Of a DNA stretch of 64,000 nt, positions 11,220-22,600 are shown one piece after another. Source of the stretch: Rhizomys pruinosus (lineage: Eukaryota; Chordata; Mammalia; Rodentia; Spalacidae); contig VZQC01006876.1 of assembly GCA_009823505.1 (NCBI GenBank), forward strand, positions 4,300,787-4,364,786. The letters run 5' to 3'. Position 1 is the first letter of the stretch. Each line of letters begins with the position of its first letter. The translations under genes and the position numbers were made by a program. The notes below the pieces were generated by a model. The model had not been told where the DNA came from and ran no database searches. It saw only the letters and a list, made by a program, of their open reading frames with translations.

Positions 11220-11892
11220 AGTTACTAACACAATACTCATTTTATGACATTTTAACACAGTCCTTGGTGATAATTTATGTAAGCAAGACAAAAATATATA
11301 ATCATGCCAAGTGAAATTTGCTCCCTGACGTTCATTTTCTAGGAGTGGCTGGGCAGAACTGGAAAACTTGTAACCCAGACATGCCCCTTTGCTAAATCTA
11401 CCCTGATCCTACCTTTTAAGTACAGTCAAGTGTCATCTTGGAAAGCAAGCCTAGTGACAGAGAGAAAGTTAACTGATCGTTGCAGAAGGCTGGTTTTATC
11501 AGCACAGTCACTGTTCTTAAAGGTTCTAGAGTGCCTCTGGGCTTTGGCCTAACTTGTCTTAGTAGGGTGGCTCTCAGAAGGAATCCAGGGAAGGAGGCCT
11601 GGAACAGGCCCAGCCACACCCCCAAGTTCTTGTCTTTGTTCATCTTCCCATCATCTGAAAGCTATGCTTTGGAAAACTCCCTTTTCCTGAACTTTTTATG
11701 TTTTACTATCACCTCATTACTAGAAGCACCTAGAATTCTAGTCCAAAGGAGCTTCAGTAGGTGGAAATCTGTATCAGATGGCCAGTGTTAACTTGGATTT
11801 TTGGATATTGCTCCTAATAGATTTTATTATTCAATTACCTGAAGTATAAAATAGTACATTTTTAATGGGATGCTTTGGGAAGTGTTCTTCTT
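11220..11892. other. No recognisable feature
   Basis: Apparently unique sequence. The 103-codon plus frame at 11480 and the 75-codon minus frame at 11416 overlap and show no known domain. Confidence 0.4.
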
Positions 11893-12107
11893 CTTTTTTT
11901 TTTTACTTGTTATTTTATTTGTATGAGTGTTAGGCTTGCATGTAAGTAAGTGCACCTGGGTTGTGCAGTGCTCAAGGAGGTCCACAGAGGGCATAGGATC
12001 CCATGGAACTAGAGTTACCAATGGTTGTTAGCTTCCATGTGGGTTCTGGGAACTGAACCTGGATCCTCTACAAGAGCAGCAGATTCTCTTAACCACTGAG
12101 CCAGCCC
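11893..12107 (-). mobile_element. B2 SINE (older)
   Basis: Minus-strand B2: T-rich start, gaggtccacagagggcat block, B box seen as gggaactgaacctggatcc, head end ccactgagccagccc. Flanking repeats are only about 7 bp (tgggaag), consistent with age. Confidence 0.85.
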
Positions 12108-12792
12108 TGGGAAGGGGTCATATTAAATGAAGAAAACGCTCAGTAAATATATAAAAGTAAGATAAATTCCAAGGGACTTCTTCCCAATCACTTTCATGTT
12201 TTCAATGGAAACTAAGGGAATTTCCCAGATGCCGTGTTTCATCATCCATATTATTCATTCCCATCAGCATCCATTTTTCATCTTTCCTGGGTGTCAAGCA
12301 TTGTGAGACAAGGTCAGCCTGCAGCCCAGTCACCAGCATCACAAGCATCCATCAGCAATCAACTTGGAGATACAGTGAACTCAGCAGACAATCCCAACAG
12401 CAGGTGCAAAGTGTTTTGTCAGGTACATTCCAGGGACAAGAAGGCAGAAGGAGCACCTGGCCTTGGCTCAAGAGGTCAGAGGAGATGCCACTCTAGGATG
12501 AAACACTGGTCTTCATTTAGAGTGAGGAAAGTAGAGCAAAATGAAGGAGAGATTAGCATGCGGAAGGGGAGAAACTTGAAGCTTGAGGAAGTAAAAGTTC
12601 AGTTAACAAGTGTCCTGTATCTGAATCAAGTATCTGCTGTTTTTCTTTTATGCTGATCTATTTTTAACATTCCATGCGTGTATACACTGCGTGTTGGTGT
12701 ATTCTCCCCTGCCCTCCCTGCTCTCCCTTTGCAGCTGATCCTATTCTTGTTGGGTCTCCTTCATCCTAGATTATTTTACTTCTCTGTTGCAA
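12108..12792. other. No recognisable feature
   Basis: Apparently unique sequence. The 140-codon plus frame at 12234-12656 shows no domain, no convincing start context and no paralogue here, so I do not call it a gene. Confidence 0.4.
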
Positions 12793-12804
12793 TATATATA
12801 TATA

Positions 12805-12968
12805 NNNNNNNNNNNNNNNNNNNNNNNNNNNNNNNNNNNNNNNNNNNNNNNNNNNNNNNNNNNNNNNNNNNNNNNNNNNNNNNNNNNNNNNNNNNNNNNN
12901 NNNNNNNNNNNNNNNNNNNNNNNNNNNNNNNNNNNNNNNNNNNNNNNNNNNNNNNNNNNNNNNNNNNN
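12805..12968. other. Assembly gap (164 N)
   Basis: A run of 164 undetermined bases sits between a TA dinucleotide tract (12791-12804) and the middle of a minus-strand B2. The gap most likely hides the rest of the TA repeat, the B2 tail and one target-site duplication. Translations across it are meaningless. Confidence 0.99.
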
Positions 12969-13153
12969 TGTGCACCCGTGTCGTGCAATGCCGCGGAGGT
13001 CAGAAGAGGGTCTCGGATTCCCCTGGAGCTGGAGTTCTCCTGGAACTGGAGTTTCAGACGGTTCTCGGCCGCCATGTGGGTGCTGGGGATCGAACCCGGG
13101 TCCTCTGCAAGAGCGGTCGGCGCTCTTAACCGCTAGGCCATCTCTCCAGCCCC
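12969..13153 (-). mobile_element. B2 SINE, cut by the gap
   Basis: Minus-strand young B2 of the long form. The body and head are intact up to catctctccagcccc, while the tail lies in the gap, so no duplication can be tested. Confidence 0.92.
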
Positions 13154-13618
13154 CTGATGGATCTCTATAACTTGCTTCCATTGGGAGACTGATTTTTGGA
13201 GGTGAAGGTGAATTTCCCTCATAGACATCTGCATATTTGAAGATCATTTCTGGGCTTTACATTCTTAGGAGGAGATTAGTGAATTTGGCTCAGAAGAAAG
13301 AAAAACAATTTATGAAGGAGCTTAGAGTTGAGTCATAAACTAAATGACTAATGGAGCTGGTGACCTTTGGTCTGAAGAAATGACAAGTCAAAGGGCTTCA
13401 AACCTTTGGAGGATTATTGTTTACAAGATGGGACCATTTTTCCTATCAGCCAGCCATCAACAACTAATCAAGGCTCTTGTTCCTCTAGCACTTGGGCAGC
13501 CTCCACACCAGCTTCAGTGCGGTGCATTCTTATTTTATGCAGCATTTTGAGTTAAAATTTCTTCTGAGTGTCTTACTGAGTTGACTGTGTAAAAGATACA
13601 GGGTTTCATCTTTAAAAA
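13154..13618. other. No recognisable feature
   Basis: Unique-looking sequence without a supported element. Confidence 0.4.
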
Positions 13619-13628
13619 CTTTGAGTTG

Positions 13629-13705
13629 GGCTGGGGGGATAGCGCAGCTTTTAAAGGCTGAGGCTAAGAACCGCAAAAAGAAAAAAAAGAAAAAGAAAAA
13701 AAAAC
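13629..13705 (+). mobile_element. Short 4.5S(I) RNA-like retrocopy
   Basis: About 52 nt (ggctggggggatagcgcag, then ttaaaggctgaggctaagaacc) are followed by an A-rich tail of about 25 nt. The 10-bp duplication ctttgagttg flanks it at 13619-13628 and 13706-13715. From memory, the aggctaggctcacaacc part of the rodent 4.5S(I) RNA resembles this better than any B2 does, and 4.5S(I) has an internal A-run where priming could truncate the copy. It could alternatively be a deleted B2. Confidence 0.45.
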
Positions 13706-13715
13706 CTTTGAGTTG

Positions 13716-13873
13716 ATCTTTCAGACAATGGCTTGCTCCTAAGGTTAGAGAATTTCCCAATAATACAGATCTACAGAGACATGCAGTATTTCCCACATCA
13801 AAAATGTAATATATCCATTTCCTGTGATGGTTCCACTTTCCCACCCCTAACTTCATGATGCAAAAGACAAGAA

Positions 13874-13920
<47 letters not shown>

Positions 13921-14859
13921 GTCAGAGGTGTCCTGGGACTACTTTGGGTCACAGTGGCAGCCACATGCTGAGCTCCAAGAAGTTGCATCCAGAAAGGGTT
14001 TCTAATTTGACTCCAATGAAAGGGTTTCTAATTTGGCGACCAGGTATTTTATGAGGGGCACAGAAGGGAAAGGCATCACTTTGTGGGCACTACTGGTTTG
14101 AAAAATTGGGATGTTAGAGGGAACGGGTACAACACGAACAGTTGTAGAATCCCATGCCTTAGATATTTTCAACTTTAAAATGGTCTTGGAAAAGGAAAGG
14201 GCCTTTAGTAATAAGGACATAAACTTACATATGCAGCATCATAACTAATGCTCATTGGCTAGGAAGTCAATGAGGTAGTGAAAATATTACAGGCCAACAG
14301 GCTAGTGAAATTATAAAGTCCCTCTTAATTCTGAGATACTACATTTTTTTCCTTTTATGAAACCAGTCACCAACGTTTTCCTTGGTGTTATTTGGGTGGG
14401 ACAATTCTAATTCCTGTGAATCTAACTTCTCTTTTATTCTCCCTTTCAAATGCCTCTAAATTTTACAATAATTTAAAATCTTTTAAACATGTGTGATTTC
14501 CCCACTTCTAATACTGTAGGCTAAGTGTGGCCTCAATGTCTGCAGCTGTGAAATGTGGCAATTAACAGCTCCTGTTCAGGGACAGATTTGCTGTGAAGTT
14601 AATGAAGCCTCACCTTTGGGCTCATCTCTAGTTCTTTGAGCCTTTTCTTAAGCCCTAGCAGCAAGGTTTCTAGGTTTAGAAAAAAGGATACCCTGTTAAA
14701 TTTGCATACTGATTTTAAAAAATGAATTGGGTTTAATGTAAGCATGTTGCAAATTTTGTGTGAGAAATACTCTGAAATTTATTCACATTTCATTGGGAGT
14801 CCCATTTTTTTTAAGTTTAAATGCATTTATTAAGATTTGAAAAAGGCTCACAGCTTAGC
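13716..14859. other. Mostly unique DNA with a GA repeat
   Basis: It contains a (GA)n microsatellite at 13877-13917. Otherwise it is unique-looking. The 152-codon minus frame at 13530-13988 is open only because the GA and poly-A tracts lack stops. Confidence 0.45.
13877..13917. repeat. (GA)n microsatellite
   Basis: About 20 uninterrupted AG/GA units. Confidence 0.95.
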
Positions 14860-15390
14860 TTGACACAATAAGTGGTACTGCTTAAATGCCTGTACATCCA
14901 ATAGCTTGAGCTTTGTTAGTATGACTGAAAAGGGTATCACTGTGAAAGCTGTCAATCCGTGAAGAGAAACAAACTGAACAGACCAGAGTCCAAAATGACA
15001 ACTCCAAAGAAATTAGACTGTTTTCTTCTCACCCATTTGTGCCCCTTTCCCAAAGCCTAGGGAACAAACTGCGGAAGAGGAGGCGTGGTAGATTGTAAGG
15101 GCTGTGGAGAGAGAGGGGTGAATCATGAGACTATAGGAATATAGTCTGGACACCTGATTGATCAACATGCCTGTGCATACAAGCTTCTCCAACTGGACTA
15201 TGGGAACCTTGGGTTGTTCAAAATTTGGACATAGATACTTGCAAAATGCACCAATTACTTAATTGTATGACATACTGAGTAACATCATTGTTATCTGCAA
15301 ACAACTGTGTCATTGTATTGTAGAATCCCTTAAAAATAAAAAAAAAATAAATAAATAAATAAATTAATTAATTAAAAAAAAAGAAAAAGG
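14860..15390 (+). mobile_element. Old L1 3'-UTR module copy
   Basis: Bases 14860-15230 align in the same direction with the 3' UTR of the full-length L1 (about 43035-43380), for example in gaccagagtccaa, the agaggaggcgtggtag block and ctataggaatatag. It then has its own A-rich end (15331-15390, AAATAAATAAAT). It is clearly more diverged than the other copies. No target-site duplication was found. Confidence 0.65.
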
Positions 15391-17026
15391 TAAGTCAAAT
15401 TTACTTGGCTATTAAAGAACATGTATACAACAGGAAAATACTACCATTACATATAATAGCTGGAAATTCTTCAATCAGCCAACAGAAGAGTCATTGAACA
15501 AGCATTAGGGGCACTCTGAGTAGAGTCTGTAGGCAATAGATTTACATACATAAGTTTGATCATCTTTTCAGAAGTTCTTTAAAAATTATTAACAAATCAT
15601 GTAATTAACATATCATAGCATGCAGTCCTCTAAATACAATGTATTGAGAAGTGTGGAGTCCCATATTTTAACTTTACCTCAGAGCTGCCATGGCTATGGG
15701 GCATTAATGACTTTTTTTTCATCTCAAAAGGTACCCCCACATGGGATCGTCTCTGTGCCCCACAAAAGCTGGATTCCTTCATATATGGGTCACAGTTTGT
15801 TACTGGATTAACTTGAGGCCTTTCCATTGCCATTAGTAACACTCTCCTGGTTGTTGTTATTTTACTAGAAACACACCTTCCTAGAAAAGGACTACTGTGC
15901 TTCACGGACTTAGCTGACATATACATCTTCTAATGAGCCAAGGTTTCCTTTTCCTCAGTCCTGCTGAATTGCTTTACACCATGTTGAGAGTCCCCTTTCC
16001 TTCAGCACCTCCTCTGCTCACAGCATCTTCATTCATCTGTGGCTGGATCTGACGCCCAAGACTTCCCTGATCCAGAGGTACAGAGAAGACATACAACACA
16101 GAATCAGAAATAGGGTCCTCTCATCCGTGCAGAATCCTATGAAAATATTATGGGACTACTCATAAAAATGAACAGAAAGAAAGGAATTTTCTTGTGAGGC
16201 AATTGTCTGCTCAGTTCTTATTTTATGATTTTTGAGTAGACCAGGAGGTCTTTCATCTTCCTTTGTATTTTGACTCACTAGGCATGGATGAGACCTGCAT
16301 TCTTCCATTCTACCTTAGGCCATAGCTGCCTGGATCTCCTTTCCTAAAAGTTAGTCAAGTATCTCTCTGCTCACTACAGGGAAGTGCCACAGAGATGCAC
16401 CACAACTCTATGTTAGTAGCCAGGGTTGGGTTTACAATACACTCTCCTACCTCAAACAACTCAACTTCTCATCACAAGGCTGATGAAGTCCATGGATGCT
16501 GGATAGGATCTTGGCAACCAATGACTTTGCAATGTACCATCTGTGTGTTGTGTAGCAATTTCCTTTAAGTTGAAGCATTCCATCCTCTATGGAGGCTCAG
16601 GAACTGAACAAACTCACTTATCTGGAAAAACTGAGAGTTAAGAGATTTACAAGGCCCTTCCCCTATGGACTCAGTAAATAACTGCATGGGGGAGGGGACT
16701 GACGAAATCACTAACCCAATTTGCTACCTGGAGGAGACTGATCTGTGCAGCTGCCTGCAAGTTGTGCAGAGCTCCAGTATTCCAGATTTCCCGAGTCATC
16801 TCCTGTGTTAGGCTGGGGTTTTGGGCAATGCATCGGCCTTTGAGTTGTCCCTGCTTCTGTAGTTAATCCCTTATCCACAGTCCTGATGCTAACCCTGATA
16901 AACTCACTGGTTATCAAGTTGAACTTTGGTGTAACCATTCCTTTATCCCCTTGTCAGTTCTCTACCTAATGAGGTGAACAGATGTCTGTGTCATGTTTCC
17001 CCAGGAAAGTGGTCATACACTGGTAT
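15391..17026. other. Unclassified 1.6 kb
   Basis: I could not assign this to a known family. It may contain further old L1 3'-UTR-like sequence on the minus strand, but the alignment by eye was not convincing. The minus-strand frames at 15630 (98 codons) and 16711 (75 codons) have no recognised domain. Confidence 0.35.
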
Positions 17027-17040
17027 ATAAAGGACCTTAA

Positions 17041-17964
17041 CGTTAGGTCTTCGGCAGCAGGGTCTTATTGCCTCTCCTCCTGTAGGTATCCCAACTTAGA
17101 GGCAAGGAGCCCTTACCTTTTGTGGGGCCTTGGATCCCCTGGCCAACATCCACCTGGTAGAACAATCCATTGCTGATGTCAGAGCTCCTGTATTAATATA
17201 TTTTGCCTGAGTGCATAGCCCTAGGACTTTAGTATTATATTTGGTTCTGAACAGAGAGTAATCCCTTCCACAGTTCCCATGTCTAGTAGTCAATTAAAGA
17301 AAGCAGTTTTACCGGTTTTATAAGAGATTACCTCTACAATAGTTGTCTCCAATTTACAGTTGGGGAGCGACCTCATCATTGTCATATTTCTCCTTGTTCT
17401 ATGGGTGGGAAGGCAAGGAAGTCTCTCATATCAGAACCTTTGTGGCACCTAGAAGGTAAGTTTCATTAGGACTCATTATAACTAGTTGTTACATGTAGGA
17501 TCCACAGAGGGGTTCGATGTTTATGGCAATCTGAGGCTTTTCTTCCTTTGAATGTTCAGACGGGTCAGCCTTTCCGTTGCCACTTTTTGGTACATCCTAC
17601 TCAATGCAAACCTGTATCTTTTCTTTCTCAGCCGTTAAGTTGGTGACGTTTTGTCCTGTTGGAACAAACAAATCTTTTCCCATAGTTAGTTTTAAGATTT
17701 GAATTGCAAGGGGGGCTGTAGGTGTTTGGGCACAACAGCCTGCAGATAGGTTTTGCATGAAGGATGCTTGTACTCATGGATTATCACTTATAGCTAAAAA
17801 TGAAAAAAAAAACTGAGAGAAAGATGCAGGACAGTTATGGCAGAATGCATGATCTGGGATGGGGTGGGGGTGGGGGAGGGAGGGAAAGGGAAATAAGTCT
17901 GAACTGAATTGGAAAAAATGTATGAAATGCACAAAGCATCAATAAAAACTAATTTAAAAAAAAA
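17041..17964 (+). mobile_element. Twin-primed L1 3'-end insertion
   Basis: A perfect 14-bp target-site duplication, ataaaggaccttaa, flanks the insertion (17027-17040 and 17965-17978). Bases 17041-17705 are the reverse complement of the L1 3' UTR (about 41996-42656 of the full-length copy). Bases 17706-17814 are its 3' part in sense, and 17815-17964 are a terminal G-rich segment ending caataaaaactaattt plus A-tail. This inverted-then-sense order is the twin-priming structure of L1 integration. About 0.7 kb is deleted at the inversion. Confidence 0.88.
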
Positions 17965-17978
17965 ATAAAGGACCTTAA

Positions 17979-18654
17979 AGAATAGAATGCTTTTAAGAAA
18001 ACAGTGTTTCCTTATCGGTTTCTAAGGGTTGCTATGGCAAGCAACCAAACCATAGACTTGTGATATTTCTTGCATACTACAGTTGGAATTGCTAATGTAA
18101 AATCAATGATCTCAATATCGTTTTAAACAGTCTGTGAGCAGTACAAGAGTCATACTAATGCTTCAGAGGATACAATTTGCCCCCCATGGAAGCTGTGCTG
18201 TTTTATCACTGGTAATTCTTACCCCGTGCTTGACCTTGAGTGATTTTTCTTTCCCAGCTCATGTCTGGGTGGCATGATGTCCCTCACTACCTTTGTTCCT
18301 ATATACCAACCCACTGGTTGAAGAATCTATGGTAGCAAAGACATTGTTTGCCAGCAAACTACCAAATGCAGCTATTCTGATAACGCTAACCCACATTTTA
18401 TCCCTCAAATACAGTGCAGGGTGAGTGGAGAGTGCATCAGGCATTGGCCCTCGCTACAAGACAACGGGCTGCTTTCAATGGTCAAGTGTTTTTGTTTACA
18501 TTTTTTTCACAGGACCAAATCTGTACAATGTCACAAATAACAGAGAATTAAAACTTGTGCATGTTTTTCTCTAAGAGAGACAAGAGCATTAAATAATTTT
18601 TGGAATTCAGGATTTTTATTAATATTTATTATAGTAGTTAACTTGTTTTGAGGG
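17979..18654. other. Unique DNA with RFX-like motif
   Basis: Repeat-free by eye. It contains an X-box-like palindrome, gttgctatggcaag, at 18028-18041. No exon was supported, and the minus 61-codon frame at 18259 is not convincing. Confidence 0.4.
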
Positions 18655-18790
18655 TTTCTATGTGCCAGACTCTGCAATATGGGACTTATTGCACCATCTC
18701 ATTAAATCTTACCAATAGCTGAGGTGTTACCATTAGGTTTCTGACATATACATGGGACACTGAGTGACTAAGGCAGTTCCCAAAGCCCTA
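18655..18790 (+). mobile_element. MIR remnant
   Basis: The series tatgtgccagactctgca, tctcattaaatctta and the downstream spacing match the general MIR core pattern (variable gcact..., then tctcatttaatcct). It is old and diverged. Confidence 0.5.
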
Positions 18791-18831
18791 AAGCTAGTTC
18801 ACAGTGGAAAGTGTGGGTGGAAAGATGAACA

Positions 18832-19175
18832 TAGGGGCTTGGGAGATCACTTGGTTGGATTGACTAGAGCTTGGTATCCAGAACCCACAAAAGGCCAGGC
18901 ACTGTGGCCTGTGCCTATAATGCTGGCATTGGAGAGAGAAGGACAGAAGATTTGTGGGGCCTGCTGGGCAGACAATTTTGGTGAATGTGTGAGCTCCAGG
19001 TCCAGAGAGAGACCCTGTCTCAAAAAACAAGGTGGAATCAAAATTTATTGTATTTCCAAAAATCCAATCAGTAAAAGGAAGAAGCAAAAAACAAGGTAGA
19101 AAATAACTGAGGGAGACATCAGGGATTGATTTCTGCTTCCACATCTGCGTGCCTATGCTTGCACACACACAAACA
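18832..19175 (+). mobile_element. B3-type SINE composite
   Basis: A degenerate head (ggggcttgggagatcac) is followed by a B1-like inner part (ggccaggcactgtggcc ... gagaccctgtctcaaaaa) and a tail with ccacatctgcgtgcc and (CA). The layout resembles the elements at 32975 and 61058. Overlapping frames on both strands are repeat-derived. Confidence 0.6.
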
Positions 19176-20115
19176 TAGGGAAAAAAGATCAAAATAGATT
19201 TCACTTGTTCTGCATTCCAGCATTATCTAACTTAATCCCATCTTGAACCAAGCACCCACTGCCTGTTCTTTCATCCTGGATCCTTAGGTCACTTACAATC
19301 TTTCAATTGTGTCTTCATTGACAAAATAGATCTAAAAACAGCATTTATGACAAGAGAATGCAACTATTCAGGGGCTGGCAATCACCTGAACACCCATGTA
19401 TGCTCAGCATGTGCTGGTCACTGTTGGTGAGTTCACTGACTGTATTCATATGGCTAATTCTGACCACAGGACTATGCAAATAAAGAAGGTAAGGCACACA
19501 GAAGATAAGTAACCACACCAAGGCTATGTGGCTCTGGGGGCAGGGGGCAGGCCTGAGATGTGAGCCCAGCCATTCTTCAGTTGAAACCTCCTATGCTATC
19601 ACTTACACCAATGTCAGCAAATCCCCTAAGTGATAGAAGGCCAAATGGAATATTTAAAGAAAATCTGGATTTTAATCCCTGTCTTCTATCTCTGACTCTG
19701 TCAGTAGATTTCTGCTGACAAGTTTGTGATTAGCACAGCTCAATTAGACTATGGTTTTGGAAAAAAAACCCTGATGTGATAATAGCTTTGGTATCTAGCT
19801 GAGGAAGGGGGCATCATACCCCCAGCCTTAGACAAAGCACCTGCAACTTCCTGCCCTTCTTTGGAAACTTTTAAACTTTTTGAGAAATGAAACCTTACTG
19901 TGATGCTTTTGAACATGTATAATGCTAATATGGAAACCTGTAAAATGTATGTACTCCCTTTAATCAGGGCTCAGGACTTGGAGATAGGTGTCTGAAAGGC
20001 TGTAGCCTAAATAACCTGCTTCCTGCATCTCCTGGAGTTGTTCTATCTGGCCCACAACATTAGCACAAAACTCTGCTATATGACAATCAATCAATTAAAG
20101 TTCACCATTTAAAAT
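19176..20115. other. Old DNA with MIR-like segment
   Basis: A MIR-like stretch lies near 19405-19555 (catgtgctggtcactg ... taagtaaccacaccaagg ... atgtggctctg). The rest was not recognised. Confidence 0.4.
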
Positions 20116-20117
20116 AT

Positions 20118-20262
20118 AATCCTGTGCCAGACCCTATTGGAAGGTACTTTACATATATTATTTCAGAAAATTCTCCTAACCACCCCACAAGTTATCATGA
20201 ACCCAATTTTACACAAGTAGACACTAATTTAAAGATTAAATAGTTTGTTCTCAGTGGTACCT
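20118..20262 (+). mobile_element. MIR remnant
   Basis: The segments tgtgccagaccctattgg, tactttacatatattatt and cccaattttacacaagtaga follow the MIR core order well. Confidence 0.6.
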
Positions 20263-21205
20263 TTACCCCAGTTTCATATTTCTTGTATGTGGCTGCATTG
20301 GAAAGCAAGCATTTTGCCTTCTTAACCTCCCCAAACTGTGCTTCTAAACCAATCTACAAGGGTGTATTTGCTGTTTCTAGGAACAACAATCCCTGATATT
20401 AGTGTTTTCACCTCAAGCCTATCCGGTTTTCTGTGTCTCTCAAATAGCTTCTATGTAGTCTCTTTGATACTTGTTTAGCTTTGCTTTCATGGAAAATCAA
20501 TTTCATGATCGTGTTTTACTCCAACTCTTCTCTGTTCAAATGCAATCTGTCTCCCATCTCTCTGAGATCATTGATACTGCAGAACCACTCCACATTCTGC
20601 TGTTCTGTTGCACCTCACATTGGGGTGATCTATCAACCATCAGTCACAGCAAGATTCTAAGTGCCAGATGCTATGTAAGTTAGCTAGGATCACCCTTTGA
20701 ACATCTGTCTGGAAGAGGAAATGCCCTATGTCTAAAGAATCTGGTCTGCAAATGACTCACAAGGACTGAGCCAAAGAATTATTTATCCCCCAGGGAAACG
20801 GGCCACAGACTACAGATTCAATGACATTCCCAGCAAAGATGGGGATACCGGGGATGCATTCTCTAAGGAGAACTCATTTGGTGTCTTTCCTTTGTCAATT
20901 TTAGACTCATTAATGGGCTTTCCTAGGACCATCTTCATTCTTTAATTAGTCAATTAAAAAAAACTTTTACAGAGGTCTTGTTATCAGGAGGCCTTTGTAC
21001 TATGCACACTCTAGAGATGACTGTCAGCCTAGGATGGTCACCCTTAAAGAATGCAGTTAAACACAATTTGGTACACGTGCCTTTGTACAGTTAAAATGAT
21101 TTTATTCAGAATTTAGTACTAATTGAAATTTTGTATTTTTCATTTTGTTATTTTATTTGAATACAAAATTCTGGAGTTGTAACATAGAATGTTTCTTATT
21201 ATAAT
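20263..21205. other. No recognisable feature
   Basis: Unique-looking DNA. The 70-codon frame at 20471 has no known domain. Confidence 0.4.
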
Positions 21206-21216
21206 TTTTTTTCACA

Positions 21217-21345
21217 GCTATGTGTGGTAGTGTGTGCCTTTAATCCCAGTCTTTGGGGGGAGGTAGAGGCAGGTAGATCTCTGTGAGATGGAGGCCAATG
21301 TGGTACACATAGTGCCTTCCTGGTGGGCTGGGACTAGGGAAACTC
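21217..21345 (+). mobile_element. B1 SINE, old
   Basis: Diverged B1 (gctatgtgtggtagtgtgtg ... gatctctgtgagatgg ... gggactagggaaactcc) with an A-rich tail containing CAAA units. Confidence 0.8.
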
Positions 21346-21400
21346 CATCAAAACCAAACAAAAGAAAACAGAAACCAAAAACAAACTGCCAAAGCCAACA

Positions 21401-21727
21401 AGACAAATTAAGCCACTACTCTTTTTATCTTTCCCATTATTCATTTTAAATGAAGTGAGGAACTTAATGGAGGGATATAGGGTGCATGAACTTGCAAGCA
21501 CAACATGAAGTCAAGGGGCAAACCCAGAGCTTTTCCCCAGGGACCTCACTTTAGCTAGGCTGCCACAGACAGGTGCTACCTACATTTAGAGTAGGTGTTT
21601 CACTTCAAATAAACTGATTAAGAAAGTCCGTTACATGTGTTCCCAATGGCTTATCTCTTAGTTGATTCCAGATCCAGTCAAGTTGACAACTAAGATTAAC
21701 CATCATAGTTCTCAAGGTTACAAGTCC
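21401..21727 (-). mobile_element. URR1-type fragment and unique flank
   Basis: Bases 21640-21712 carry the terminal signature agtcaagttgacaactaaga...accatca, shared with the element at 7996-8408. The preceding part is unassigned. Confidence 0.45.
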
Positions 21728-21729
21728 AA

Positions 21730-21956
21730 AACGGGACTAGGGATGAGCCCAGTGGGCATGATATCTAGCATGCATAAATCCCTGTGTTTGAGTCTCAGAA
21801 CATGGTGTCACACACCCATAATCTCAGTTCTTGCTAAGTAGAGGGAGGAAGATTTGGAAGTTCAAGGTCCATCCTTAGCTACATAATGAATTTGAGAGTA
21901 GCCTGGGTTATGTAACACCCTGTCTCAAAAAACAAAACAAAACAATGAAACAAAAA
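21730..21956 (+). mobile_element. B4-type SINE (ID plus B1)
   Basis: An ID-like head (gatgagcccagtgggcatgat ... gtttgagtctcag) runs into a B1-like part (ggtgtcacacacccataatc ... aagttcaaggtccatcc ... ccctgtctcaaaaaac) with CAAAA-repeat tail. This is the B4 fusion layout. Confidence 0.7.
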
Positions 21957-22196
21957 CCTAAAATGAGTTTCACTTTGCCAAAATGTGGCTGCCAAAGGTA
22001 CTGATTGACAATATACTCCTTCGGGTTTTTAAACTTGCAGAGATTTATTGTGTTCCTTGATTTATTGCTTCTTCCATCTTTAAAACCAACAGTGGACCAC
22101 TTTCAAGTGTCTGATAAATCTCTCCTAGACCCTGGCCATCTTATCTCATTGTCAGCTTTCTGTCTTTGTGACTGATTCGCCTGCCTTGTTCTCCCG

Positions 22197-22600
22197 GGAC
22201 ACGTGCTGGTTAGATTTGGCAATTTCACACACACCAGAGTCACAGAGGAAGAAGGAACCTCAACTGAGGAAATGTCCCATCAGACTGGTCTGTGGTGTTT
22301 ATGGGGTGTTTTCTCAATTGTTAATTTATATTGAAGGCCCAGCTCACTTTGGGCAGTGCCACCCCTGGGCAGGTAGGCCTGGCATGCACACGGAAGCTAG
22401 CTGAGCAAGGCAACAGAACGAAGCCAATAGCAGCATTCTTCCACGATCTCTGCTTTGGTCCTTGTCTCCAGGTTCCCTTGAGATCCTGACTTGGCCTCAC
22501 TTAATGAAACCTGGGAATGTGCAATAAAATAAACTGTTTCCTCCCCACATTCGTTTCGGTCAGTGTTTTACCACAGTCATAGAAAATGAACTAGAATTGG
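22197..22600 (+). mobile_element. URR1-type DNA transposon relic
   Basis: Shares ordered blocks with 46150-46660: ggcccagctcactttgggcagtgccacccctgggcagg, the gaaagc-type mid part, tgcaataaaataaactgtttcctc and cagtgttttaccacagtcat. The left boundary is uncertain. The 78-codon frame at 22168 overlaps it and is not a gene. Confidence 0.6.

Noticed and set aside
12234..12656. 140-codon plus frame as a host exon or gene
   Set aside because: No recognisable domain, no splice or promoter support. Frames of this size are expected by chance in 64 kb.
12678..13247. Frames of 69-158 codons on both strands across 12.7-13.2 kb
   Set aside because: They run through 164 undetermined bases and a B2 SINE, so the open length is artificial.
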